Shown one piece after another: positions 1-7,774 of a stretch of 64,000 nucleotides of DNA; within the stretch, counting starts at the first letter, position 1, and every line of letters begins with the position of its first letter. Source of the DNA: Sphingomonas rhizophila (GTDB lineage Bacteria > Pseudomonadota > Alphaproteobacteria > Sphingomonadales > Sphingomonadaceae); contig NZ_CP060717.1 in assembly GCF_014396585.1 (NCBI RefSeq), positions 248,001-312,000 of the forward strand, given 5' to 3'. The translations under genes were made by a program, and so were the position numbers. The notes below the pieces were generated by a model. It was not told the origin of the DNA, ran no database searches, and saw only the letters and a program-made list of their open reading frames with translations.

Positions 1-236
1 AAAAGCCGGTCGGATACAAGGTCATCTTCGTGCCGTTCCGCGGCGGACGCCCGTCGGGGGCACCGGTCGACTTCGTGACCGGCTTTCAGGCCGACGGGAA
101 GACGTTCGGCCGCCCGGTCGGAGTGACGGTCGATCCGCGCGGGGCGCTGATCGTCGCTGACGATCTGTCGAACACGATCTGGCGCGTGACGCCGACTTCG
201 GCCCGCGCTGCCGAGCCGGCGGTCGCGTCGCGGTAA
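1..236 (+). CDS. C-terminal end of a PQQ-type sugar (sorbosone) dehydrogenase, partial
   Basis: Only the last ~77 codons are present; the gene begins before the window, and the reading frame is open from base 3 to the TAA at 234-236. The visible text reads GYKVIFVPFRGGRPSG, then a DFVTGF block, then RPVGVTVDPRGALIVADD and NTIWRV. This is the last blade of the beta-propeller in the L-sorbosone dehydrogenase/soluble aldose dehydrogenase family. Those proteins are usually periplasmic and oxidise sugars with PQQ as cofactor; neither the signal peptide nor the cofactor residues can be checked here. The gene converges on the efflux operon and is unlikely to be linked to it. The family assignment is fairly safe; the substrate is unknown. 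Confidence 0.7.
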   Translation, partial: KPVGYKVIFVPFRGGRPSGAPVDFVTGFQADGKTFGRPVGVTVDPRGALIVADDLSNTIWRVTPTSARAAEPAVASR

Positions 237-261
237 CTTCGGCCAGCGCCCGGTATCTCCG

Positions 262-1662
262 TCACCACGTCCCGCCCAACGCCTTGAACAGGTCGATCTG
301 GCGGTCGGCGAGGTCGGCTTCGACCGCGCTGAGCGCCGCTTGGCGCTCGGCGTAGGTGCGCTCTGCATCGAAGAGCGACAGGGCGTCGACCGTGCCCTCG
401 CGCTGCTGGGCACGGACGATCCGGGCGGCGCGGGCGGCGGCGTCGTTGGCCTGGGCAAGGTCGCGGCGACGTTCGATCGTCCGGCGATAGGCGGACAGCG
501 CTGTTTCGGTTTCCTGGAGCGAGCGTAGCACCGCCCCGTCGAACGCCGCCAGCGCACCGCGCGTATCGGCTTCCGCCCCGGCGACGCGGGCGCGGGCGAG
601 GGCGTGATCCTGGAACGACCAGCTGATCAACGGGCCAAGCAACCATCCGATCGGCCCGCCGCTGAAGAGATTGCCAAGGCTGCCAGCGGTGGAACTGGCG
701 GAGCCGCCAAGGCTGATGCGGGGGTATAGTTCGGCGGTGGCGACGCCGATGCGCGCGGTCGAGGCGGCAAGCCTCCGTTCGGCTGCGCGGACATCGGGGC
801 GGCGCGCAATCAGTTGGGCCCCGTCGCCGACCGGGATGGGCCGGTCGAGCGACAGGGCGGCCGACCGGTCGCCCGCCGCGGCCGGGAGTTCCCGTGGCGG
901 ACGGCCGGTCAACAGGGCGAGGCGAAACAGCGCGGCCTCGCGCTGGGCCATCAACTGTGGAATCTGGGCGGCGCGCTCGTGACGGAGCGCGGCAATACGC
1001 GCGGTGTCGAGGTCGGTGGTCAGGCCGACCTCGGCGCGGCGACCGGCGACCCGTTCGCTGCCGGCGAGCAGGTCGACGATCTTCTGCGCGATCTGGATCT
1101 GGGCGGCGGCACCGGCGGCGTCCGCGTAAGCACGCGCGGTTTCGGCTGCGACCGCGATGCGGACGGCGCCAAGGTCGGCATCTGCGGCGGCAAGATCACC
1201 CCCTGCCGCCTCGATCCCACGGCCGATCCGTCCGAACAAGTCGACTTCATAGGATGCCGTGAGGCCGGCATCGAATCGCGCGCCCGTCCGGTCGTCGCCC
1301 GGCGCAACCTGGTCGGCTGGCGCGCGAGCGTAGCTGGCGCCGGCGCTGGCGCCGACATCGGGCAGGCGCTCGGTCTTTTGGGCGCGGAGCAGGGCTCGCG
1401 CCTTGTCGAGCCGTGCCACGGCTTCGCGGACGTCGGTGTTGTGGTTGAGCGCGTCGGTGACGAGGCCGTCGAGGACCGGGTCGTCGTAGAGCCGCCACCA
1501 CTGGCCCTCGGCAGGCCTGGACGGATCGACCGCCGGTCCGACCGCCGCCACGAACGGCGCCGCGGCACTGGCCGTCTGCGGGGGCGCGACATAGTCGGGG
1601 CCGGCGGCGCAGGCGACGAGCGCAAGCGACGAGGCGGCCGTCATCAATATTGTTGGTTTCAT
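262..1662 (-). CDS. RND efflux outer-membrane lipoprotein (OprM/NodT family)
   Basis: 466-aa outer-membrane channel of a tripartite efflux pump. The chosen ATG at 1662 follows AAGGAAG and lies 10 bases after the stop of the inner-membrane pump gene; an open frame extends upstream but has no signal sequence. The N-terminus is a lipoprotein signal with a cysteine at about residue 18 (SLALVAC). Downstream are GPDYVAPP, W-R-LYDDPVLDGLV, and the two repeated outer-membrane-efflux blocks, including RPDVRAAERRLAASTARIGV and LYPRISLGGS. Length and order match the NodT/OprM family. It is the last gene of the operon hypothetical - MFP - RND - OMF and should form the exit duct for the pump. Confidence 0.93.
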   Translation of the reverse strand: MKPTILMTAASSLALVACAAGPDYVAPPQTASAAAPFVAAVGPAVDPSRPAEGQWWRLYDDPVLDGLVTDALNHNTDVREAVARLDKARALLRAQKTERLPDVGASAGASYARAPADQVAPGDDRTGARFDAGLTASYEVDLFGRIGRGIEAAGGDLAAADADLGAVRIAVAAETARAYADAAGAAAQIQIAQKIVDLLAGSERVAGRRAEVGLTTDLDTARIAALRHERAAQIPQLMAQREAALFRLALLTGRPPRELPAAAGDRSAALSLDRPIPVGDGAQLIARRPDVRAAERRLAASTARIGVATAELYPRISLGGSASSTAGSLGNLFSGGPIGWLLGPLISWSFQDHALARARVAGAEADTRGALAAFDGAVLRSLQETETALSAYRRTIERRRDLAQANDAAARAARIVRAQQREGTVDALSLFDAERTYAERQAALSAVEADLADRQIDLFKALGGTW

Positions 1663-1672
1663 GGGGGCTTCC

Positions 1673-4600
1673 TTATTCGGCCGGGACGAGCGCGGGGTCG
1701 GCAAGATCGTCGTCGCGGCGGCGGCCGAGGCGATCGCCGAGCGCACGGCAGGCGACGTAGAACATCGGCGTGAAGGCGAGCCCGAAGGCGGTCACCCCGA
1801 TCATCCCGAAGAACACCGCGGTGCCGAGCGCCTGGCGAAGCTCCCATCCCGGGCCGCTCGCCAAGACCAGTGGCAGCACGCCGAGGATGAAGGCGAAGCT
1901 GGTCATCAGGATCGGGCGAAGCCGGTCGCGGGCGGCGGCGACTGCCGCGTCAATGGTCGACAGGCCGCGATCCTCCGCCTGCTTGGCGAATTCGACGATC
2001 AGGATGGCATTTTTCGCCGCCAGCGCGATGAGGACGATCAGGCCGACCTGGGTCAGGATGTTGTTGTCCAGCCCGCGCAGGTTCACGCCGGTCATTGCCG
2101 CCAGCAGCGTCATCGGCACGATCAGGATGATCGACAGCGGCAGCAGCAGGCTTTCGAATTGCGCCGCAAGGACGAGGAAGACGAATACTACCGACATGCC
2201 GAACACCAGCATGGCGATGTTACCCGCCGCCTTTTGCTGGAAAGCGATGCCAGTCCATTCGGTCGAGAAACCGGAGGGCAGGGCCGAGGCCAGCTTTTCC
2301 ATCGTCCCGATCGCCTGGCCCGTCGACACGCCGGGTGCGGTTTCGCCGTCGACCTCGACCGCCGGGTAAAGGTTGTAGCGGGTGACGCGGTACGGTCCGG
2401 TCTTGTCGACGAAGGTCGCCAGCGCGCCGACCGGCACCATCGCACCGCTGTCCGAGCGGGTCTTCAGCTGGCCAATGTCGGCGGGGTCGTCACGCGACGC
2501 GGCTTCTGCCTGCGCGGTCACCCGGAAGGTGCGGCCGAGCAGGTTGAAATCGTTGACGTAGGCGGAGCCGAGATAGACCTGCAACGCCTCGAACACCCGC
2601 GCCGGGGGCACGCCCAGCATGTCGGCCTTGGCCCGGTCGATGTCGGCGTAGACGCGCGGCGTCGCGGTGTTGAACAGGGTGAACACGTTGGCGAGGCTGT
2701 TGTCCTGATGGGCCGCGCCGATCAGGCCACCGGTCGCCTGCTCCAGCGCCTGGTAACCGGCACCCCCGCGGTCCTGGACGATCATTCGATAGCCGCCGCC
2801 GTTGCCGATGCCCTGGATGACGGGCGGCGGGATGACGAACACCATCGCTTCGTCCATGTCGGCCAGCGCGGCGCGCATGTCGCTTTCGATATTCTGTTCG
2901 GTGCGGTCCGTGCCGGCGCGCTCGGCGAACGGCTTGAAGGTGACATAGGCCGCGCCGGCGTTGGACGCCTGCGTCCCCGATGCGCCGTCGAAGCCGCTGA
3001 ACATCACCGCCGCCTCGACGCCAGGCACCTTCAGCAGCTTGCCGACTGCCTTCTTGAGCACCGCGTCGGTGCGCTCGATCGAGCTTCCCGGCGGCAACTG
3101 GATGGCGGCCAGCGCATAGCCCTGGTCCTGGGCCGGAACGAACCCGGCGGGAGTCGCCGCGAACAGGGCGACGGTCACCGCGATCAGGCCAGCGTAGATT
3201 CCGAAGCCGCGCCTGGTGGCGCCCGCCGCGCGGGCGACGAAGCGGCTGTAGGCCTCGCTCAACCGGCCGAAGGCGGTGTTGAAGCGGTCACCGGCGTTGC
3301 GGATGGTGCGCCCGAACGCGGTGGTCGGCACGTCCTCCGACTTGGGCTTCAGCAGGCGCGCGGCCAGCGCCGGCGACAGGGTCAGCGACATCAGCAGCGA
3401 GATGATCGTCGCCGCCGAGATGGTGACGGCGAACTGGCGATAGAATTCACCGGTAATGCCGGTGAGGAAGGTGGTCGGCACAAACACCGCGCACAAGACC
3501 AGGACGATCGCGACCAGCGCAGTCGACACTTCGTCCATCGACCGATGCGCCGCCTCGCGCGGGCTGAGGCCGTGTTCCAGGTTGCGCTCAACATTCTCGA
3601 CCACGACGATCGCGTCGTCGACGACGATTCCGATCGCCAGCACCAGTCCAAACATCGACAGCGTGTTGAGGGAGTAGCCGAGCGCGAGCAGCACCGCGAA
3701 GCTTCCGACGAGCGACACCGGAATGGCGATGATCGGGATGATCGCCGCGCGCCAGCTTTGCAGGAAGACGAGGATGACCAGGACGACCAGCAGCATCGCC
3801 TCGAGCAGCGTTTCCTGCACCGCGGTCATGCTTTCGCTGATGAATTCGGTCGGGTTCCAGACGATGCGGTATTCCAGGCCCTTGGGGAAAGACTTGGCGG
3901 CGTCGGCCAGCTCGGCCTTGATCCCTTCGGCGGCGGCGAGCGCGTTGGTGCCCGGCCGTTGGCTGATCCCCATGATGATGGAATCGGTGCCCGACAGGTA
4001 GGCGTTGACGCCATAATCGTCGGCGCCGAGCTCGACCCGCGCGACATCGCGGAGGCGGGTGATGGCGGCGGTCGTGGGATCGGTTCGGATGACGATGTTG
4101 CCAAACTCGTCCGCGGTCTTGAAGCGGCCCTGCGTCTCGACGTTGAGCTGTTGCGCCGCGCCGGTGTCGTAGGGCGGCTGGCCAACCACGCCGGCGGCGA
4201 CCTGGACGTTCTGCTGGCGCAGGGCCTGGACGATCTCACCGGCGGTGAGGCCCAGCGTGGAGGCGCGACCCGGGTCGATCCACACGCGCATCGCATAATC
4301 GCGTGCGCCGAAGATCTGCACGTCGCCGATGCCGTCGACGCGGGTCAGCCGGTCCTTGATCTGGGTCAGTGCGTAGTTGGAGACATAGCCGCGATCGAGC
4401 GAACCGTCGGGAGACAGGACGTTGACCGCCATCAGCCATGACGGCGAGGTCTTGCGAACGACGACGCCCTGGCGGCGCACTTCTTCCGGAAGCGCCGGTT
4501 CGGCCAGCGCCACGCGGTTCTGCACCAGCACCTGCGCGGTATCGAGGTCGGTGCCGAGCTTGAAGGTAACGGTGATTGTCACCCGCCCGTCGCCGGTCGA

Positions 4601-4849
4601 TTGCGAGGACTGGTAAAGCATGTTGTCGACGCCGTTGATCTGCTGCTCGATCGGCGCGGCGACGGTGTCGGCGACGGTCTCCGCCGACGCGCCCGGATAG
4701 GCGGTGCTGACGGTGACGGTCGGCGGGACGACGTCGGGGAATTGCGAAACCGGCAGGCCGAAATAGGCGAAGGCCCCGACCAGGGTGATGATGATGGCGA
4801 TCACCCCGGCGAAGATCGGCCGCCGGATGAAGAAATGACTGAAGCGCAC
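1673..4849 (-). CDS. RND multidrug efflux transporter, HAE1 family inner-membrane pump
   Basis: 1058-aa proton-driven pump, the usual size for AcrB/MexB relatives. The start is the GTG at 4849 (VRFSHFFIRRPIFAGV), placed 8 bases after AGGAG; the open frame further upstream is only out-of-frame reading of the adaptor gene. Visible hallmarks are the first membrane helix after FFIRRPIFAG, the paired aspartates in GIVVDDAIVVVENV (proton relay in TM4), the TM10 lysine in ALAAKNAILIVEFAKQAEDRG, and PILMTSFAFILGVLPLVLA near the C-terminus. It is co-transcribed with the adaptor (22 bases upstream) and the outer-membrane channel. Substrates cannot be told from sequence; drugs, solvents or bile-like compounds are usual for the family. 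Confidence 0.95.
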   Translation of the reverse strand: MRFSHFFIRRPIFAGVIAIIITLVGAFAYFGLPVSQFPDVVPPTVTVSTAYPGASAETVADTVAAPIEQQINGVDNMLYQSSQSTGDGRVTITVTFKLGTDLDTAQVLVQNRVALAEPALPEEVRRQGVVVRKTSPSWLMAVNVLSPDGSLDRGYVSNYALTQIKDRLTRVDGIGDVQIFGARDYAMRVWIDPGRASTLGLTAGEIVQALRQQNVQVAAGVVGQPPYDTGAAQQLNVETQGRFKTADEFGNIVIRTDPTTAAITRLRDVARVELGADDYGVNAYLSGTDSIIMGISQRPGTNALAAAEGIKAELADAAKSFPKGLEYRIVWNPTEFISESMTAVQETLLEAMLLVVLVILVFLQSWRAAIIPIIAIPVSLVGSFAVLLALGYSLNTLSMFGLVLAIGIVVDDAIVVVENVERNLEHGLSPREAAHRSMDEVSTALVAIVLVLCAVFVPTTFLTGITGEFYRQFAVTISAATIISLLMSLTLSPALAARLLKPKSEDVPTTAFGRTIRNAGDRFNTAFGRLSEAYSRFVARAAGATRRGFGIYAGLIAVTVALFAATPAGFVPAQDQGYALAAIQLPPGSSIERTDAVLKKAVGKLLKVPGVEAAVMFSGFDGASGTQASNAGAAYVTFKPFAERAGTDRTEQNIESDMRAALADMDEAMVFVIPPPVIQGIGNGGGYRMIVQDRGGAGYQALEQATGGLIGAAHQDNSLANVFTLFNTATPRVYADIDRAKADMLGVPPARVFEALQVYLGSAYVNDFNLLGRTFRVTAQAEAASRDDPADIGQLKTRSDSGAMVPVGALATFVDKTGPYRVTRYNLYPAVEVDGETAPGVSTGQAIGTMEKLASALPSGFSTEWTGIAFQQKAAGNIAMLVFGMSVVFVFLVLAAQFESLLLPLSIILIVPMTLLAAMTGVNLRGLDNNILTQVGLIVLIALAAKNAILIVEFAKQAEDRGLSTIDAAVAAARDRLRPILMTSFAFILGVLPLVLASGPGWELRQALGTAVFFGMIGVTAFGLAFTPMFYVACRALGDRLGRRRDDDLADPALVPAE

Positions 4850-4871
4850 GCGGCGTCTCCTGGATCTGGAA

Positions 4872-6142
4872 TTAGTTCGCCGAGGCGAACGTCGCCTGCG
4901 ACGCGGCAGGGGCCTGCGCCGGGGCGGCGCCCTGACCAGCGGCCGGATCGACGGTGATACGGGTCGGCTTGGCGTTGACCTTGGCACCCGGCATGGCGAA
5001 CTGGACGCCCTGCACGATGACCCGGTCGGTCTTGCTAAGGCCGCTGCGGATGGCGCGGAGGCCGCCGACCAGCGGACCGGTCTCGACCGGCTTGGCCGCA
5101 ACGGTGCCGTCCTTGCCGACCGTCAACACGATCTTGCGCGCCTGGTCGGTGCGGATCGCGGCGTCGGGCACCAGCAGGGCATTGACCGTCCCGCCATCGC
5201 CCAGCCGCATGTTGCCGAAAAGCCCGGGGGTCAGGAAATAGGTCGGGTTGGCGACGACGGCGCGGGCGCGGATCGTGCCCGACCCTTGCGTCAGCCCGTT
5301 ATCGGTGAAGTCGAGCTTGCCGCGCCACTGATAACCGGCCTCGTCCTGCAAACGGATTTCGGCGGTCGGCGCGGTGCCGGCGCGGGTCGCGCGCGACGTT
5401 TTCAGGTAAAGCGACTCCGGCACGTCGAAGGTGAAGTAGATCGGATCGAGCGCGTTGATCGTGGTCAGCAGCGTGCCGCTGGCGTCGCCGGCCGACACGA
5501 GGTTGCCGCCGTCGATGCGCCGGTCGGAAATGCGGCCGCCGATTGGGGCGCGAACCCGGGTGAACTCGACATCGAGTGCGCGGGCGCGGACCCGGGCCTG
5601 GGCGGCCGCCAGCGCTGCACGCGTCGCCCGAACGCGGGCGGTCAGCCGGTCGACGTCGCTGCGGGACACCGCGCCCTCGTCCAGCAGGCGTTGGGCGCGA
5701 CCGAGATCGGCCTGGGCCAGGGCAAGATCGCTCGATGCAGTCGCGACACCGGCCTGCGCTTCGGCCAGCGCCGCTGAGTAGGGGCGCGGGTCGATGGTGA
5801 ACAACAATTGCCCGGCGCGGACGACGTCACCGTCTCGGAAGTGGATACCGGTGATCTGGCCGGACACGCGCGGGCGCACCTCGACCGAGCGGCTCGCCTC
5901 GAAGCGGCCGACATAATCGTCCCACTGGTTGATCGGGCGTTCGATCGGCTGGGCGACGCTGACCGTCGGCGGCGGGGCGGGGCCGCGGCGGCCGGTTCGT
6001 CGCCCAGCAGCTTCCAGCCGGCGACGGCCAGAAGAACGGGTGCCGCGACCAAGGCCGCGCGCTTCGCCGTCCGCTTTCGCGGGGCGTCGTCTGCGGTCAC
6101 CGGATCGGCGTTGGCGTTGGTGAAGGTGGTGATCATGTTCAT
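4872..6142 (-). CDS. RND efflux periplasmic adaptor (MFP/HlyD family), interrupted by a -1 frameshift
   Basis: Membrane-fusion protein linking the pump to its outer-membrane channel. The N-terminus starts at ATG 6142 (MNMITTFTNANADP), with a hydrophobic anchor AALVAAPVLLAVAGW. The frame breaks near 5971-5982 in a GC-rich run after DEPAAAAPP. The rest continues in the neighbouring frame as PTVSVAQPIERPINQW, then the lipoyl half VRPRVSGQITGIHF, a long alpha-hairpin, the second half RVRAPIGGRISDRRID, and beta-barrel/proximal domains ending ATFASAN. The total, 1271 bases, is 2 modulo 3; restoring one base gives about 423 aa, a normal length. The start overlaps the upstream stop as ATGA, showing translational coupling. 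The break is probably a sequencing indel. Confidence 0.85.
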
Positions 6143-6525
6143 CGTGCAGTCCTGAGCTGGAGGCTGAGGGCGCGGATTCCTTCGACCATCAGTTCATATT
6201 GCTGGATCGAAAAGCCGGCCTTCAGGAATCGGGCGACGTCTTCGCCGGGGACGGTGAAGCCGTAATGCCAGGTGAGCAGGGCGACCTGCCGAAGCGTCTC
6301 GAGCCGCTTGCTGGCGAGCTTCGGGTTGGTGGTGCGGTTGGTCAGCCAGTTGACGAAGCGGCGAAGCCGGCCGGCCGGCCGAAGGGTCCACAGCGGGTCG
6401 CGCCGCGCGTCCCTGATGACCCCCCATTCGAGGGCGGAGAAGGCGGGCGCGAGATCCTTGATGGGCTTCGAAGCCGGTCCGACCGGGACGGCCAGCGACA
6501 TGTCGATGGGGGCGAGGTAGGCCAT
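6139..6525 (-). CDS. Conserved-looking small protein, first gene of the efflux operon
   Basis: 128-aa protein starting at ATG 6525 (MAYLAPIDMSLAVPVG), 8 bases after a clear GGGAG site. Its stop overlaps the adaptor start as ATGA, so it is translationally coupled to the pump genes and is very probably real. There is no signal peptide or membrane helix. The body is basic and helical (PAGRLRRFVNWLTNRTTNPKLASKRLETLRQ) and ends QLRTAR. I do not recognise the family. Its place at the head of a TetR-controlled efflux operon suggests a cytoplasmic accessory role, but this is inference from position only. An upstream extension of the frame is rejected because it lacks a ribosome site and is low-complexity Arg/Ser. 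Confidence 0.75.
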   Translation of the reverse strand: MAYLAPIDMSLAVPVGPASKPIKDLAPAFSALEWGVIRDARRDPLWTLRPAGRLRRFVNWLTNRTTNPKLASKRLETLRQVALLTWHYGFTVPGEDVARFLKAGFSIQQYELMVEGIRALSLQLRTAR

Positions 6526-6760
6526 GGCAAAGATCTCCCGCGCTCTGGACGAGCGTCTCCTGCGACCGCGGCGCCACGCCGACGGCCTCGCTGTTTGAAA
6601 GTCAGGACGGCCTGTTCCGGCGGACACCTGTCCGACGGTCGAGGGCAATCCGGGTTCTGGAAAAGTTACTGGCGGGCTTCTGGCTCGCGGTAAGTGATGG
6701 TCATTCGCCTGTTCCCCGTTGCTTCGCTCGAAAGCCCGCGGAAAGGCGGAACAGGCTTTC
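6526..6760 (-). other. Leader (5' UTR) of the efflux operon
   Basis: About 235 bases between the predicted transcription start near 6762 and the first ATG at 6525. No credible gene is seen on either strand. It contains the ribosome site GGGAG just before 6525 and a long hairpin at 6707-6756. A leader this long is more than the operon needs and may carry post-transcriptional control; that is inference. Confidence 0.5.
6707..6756 (-). other. Stem-loop in the efflux operon leader
   Basis: GCCTGTTCC at 6707-6715 pairs perfectly with GGAACAGGC at 6748-6756, a 9-bp outer stem. The 32-base interior contains a second short pairing (GCTT...AAGC). On the minus-strand transcript the hairpin begins a few bases after the predicted start. 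It lacks a U-tract, so it is not a simple terminator. Confidence 0.5.
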
Positions 6761-6774
6761 TATACCGCTTAGTA
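6761..6774 (+). promoter_or_regulatory. Putative TetR operator O1, over the -10 element
   Basis: The 14-mer TATACCGCTTAGTA matches the pattern TATACC-N4-(G/A)(A/G)TA shared with two other copies at 6807-6820 and 7449-7462. It covers the -10 of the efflux promoter. The same sequence family occurs only in the regions bounding the tetR gene. Confidence 0.55.
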
Positions 6775-6797
6775 CAAAGTGCCCCGCGGCAGGTCAA
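6769..6797 (-). promoter_or_regulatory. Sigma70-like promoter of the RND efflux operon
   Basis: On the minus strand, TTGACC (6792-6797) and TACTAA (6769-6774) are separated by exactly 17 bases, close to the housekeeping consensus. It points towards the efflux genes. Operator-like 14-mers sit across the -10 (6761-6774) and just upstream of the -35 (6807-6820), so bound TetR would block polymerase. Confidence 0.65.
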
Positions 6798-6806
6798 TCG
6801 CTTTTT

Positions 6807-6820
6807 TATACCAATCGATA
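6807..6820 (+). promoter_or_regulatory. Putative TetR operator O2, upstream of the -35 element
   Basis: TATACCAATCGATA, matching 10 of 14 positions or more with the other two copies. It lies between the efflux promoter's -35 and the 3' end of tetR, ending 17 bases before the tetR stop codon. Confidence 0.55.
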
Positions 6821-6837
6821 AAAAATTCTTGCGTGCG

Positions 6838-7449
6838 CTATTTGGACGGCCACATTGCAAGGCCGGTATCGACCAGACGATCAAGTTCTTCCTTCGTCGC
6901 GCCATTCCCGGCCTGCATCGAAATGCCCTGAATCAGCGCGAACAGCAGGCTCGTCAGTCCTTCGACGTCGGTGCCCGCGGGAAGATCGCCTTGGTCGAGT
7001 GCAAGTTGGAAGCGGTCGACGATCGCCTGGCGGACGACCTTGCCGCGCTTTAACACCTCGCTGCGGATACCCTGCGCTTCGGCGCCGCACTGCATGGAAG
7101 CGATGACGCCCATGCAGCCGTGGGGTTCGTTGCAACTGGTGGCGTTGTCGACGCTGCCGCGAAGGAATGACTCGGCGACCTCTCGCGCCGTCGGCTTCGA
7201 CAGCGATGCGCCGACATATGTCAGCTTTTCCTGCTCGTAGAGGTCGAGGGCCTTTCGGAACAATTCTTCCTTGTTCCCGAAGGCCGCGTAGAGGCTGGGC
7301 CGGGTGATTCCCATGGCGTCGGTAAGGTCGGTCAGGGACGCGCCTTCATAACCCTTGCTCCAGAAGACGCGCAGCGCCTTGGCCAGGGCGGCGTCGACAC
7401 AAAATTCCCGCGGCCGGCCGCGGGAAACCAGGGATTCGGGTTTATTCAT
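6838..7449 (-). CDS. TetR/AcrR-family transcriptional repressor of the efflux operon
   Basis: 203-aa regulator starting at ATG 7449 (MNKPESLVSRGRPREF); a TTG 36 bases upstream is possible but less likely. The N-terminal helix-turn-helix is clear: ALAKALRVFWSKGYEGASLTDL, then TDAMGITRPSLYAAFGNKEELF. The C-terminal ligand domain (residues ~80-200) contains NATSCNEPHGCMGVIASMQC with several cysteines. It is followed on the same strand by the efflux operon. Three related 14-bp sites lie at its own start and around the efflux promoter, so it probably represses both itself and the pump and is released by a pump substrate. That role is inference from layout and family behaviour. Confidence 0.9.
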   Translation of the reverse strand: MNKPESLVSRGRPREFCVDAALAKALRVFWSKGYEGASLTDLTDAMGITRPSLYAAFGNKEELFRKALDLYEQEKLTYVGASLSKPTAREVAESFLRGSVDNATSCNEPHGCMGVIASMQCGAEAQGIRSEVLKRGKVVRQAIVDRFQLALDQGDLPAGTDVEGLTSLLFALIQGISMQAGNGATKEELDRLVDTGLAMWPSK

Positions 7450-7462
7450 ATCGTTCGGTATA
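7449..7462 (-). promoter_or_regulatory. Putative TetR autoregulatory operator O3
   Basis: On the minus strand this reads TATACCGAACGATA, the third copy of the operator-like 14-mer. It overlaps the proposed tetR start codon (7447-7449) and lies where a downstream roadblock or promoter-proximal site would act on tetR itself. Confidence 0.5.
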
Positions 7463-7550
7463 AAATGAGTCTTGGCGAAGTTCAAGCACGCAATTTCGGC
7501 GACATGCCAGGGGACGGCCGCTCACCCTCGACGTAAATCTGCAGAATCCG

Positions 7551-7620
7551 GTCAGTTTTGCATTTTTGCATCGCTCGCCGCCGTTTTGCGCCCATGGGTT
7601 GTGACGCCCTCAAAACTGAC
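7551..7620. repeat. Perfect 10-bp inverted repeat upstream of the capsule operon
   Basis: GTCAGTTTTG at 7551-7560 and its exact reverse complement CAAAACTGAC at 7611-7620, arms 50 bases apart. Such spacing fits looping by a regulator or a structured leader better than a terminator. Confidence 0.5.
7558..7570 (+). promoter_or_regulatory. TTGCAT-N-TTTGCA motif, copy 1 (capsule operon)
   Basis: TTGCATTTTTGCA, 12 of 13 bases identical to a copy at 21358-21370 upstream of the OMP gene that follows the capsule operon. The core is symmetric (TGCA-N4-TGCA). Both copies lie ahead of the first gene of a plus-strand unit. A shared regulator site is possible but unproven. Confidence 0.35.
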
Positions 7621-7774
7621 TAAGGGGTAGCCGCGCTCGGTACGGATTGCGCTGCCTTGCTGGTCGCTTGCGACCCTGCAAGGCGCCACGACATCTGGGA
7701 AGCCTGCCTCGATCGATGCGGTCGAGGGCCACCTTCCGTCTGACGCCAGCAAATGTTTGGAGTGACCCATCCCC

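Larger units (their letters stand above)
7450..7774. other. Intergenic region between tetR and the capsule operon
   Basis: About 325 bases separate the divergent tetR and capsule operon. No credible gene is seen. It contains the O3 site, a perfect 10-bp inverted repeat with a 50-base centre (7551-7620) and the motif TTGCATTTTTGCA (7558-7570). The capsule promoter should lie here, but I could not assign -35/-10 boxes with confidence. Confidence 0.5.

Noticed and set aside
1661-4441. A 926-codon open frame on the plus strand opposite the RND pump
   Set aside because: Composition is Arg/Asp/Gln-rich with no recognisable domain; it is the antisense reading of a strongly supported pump gene in high-GC DNA.
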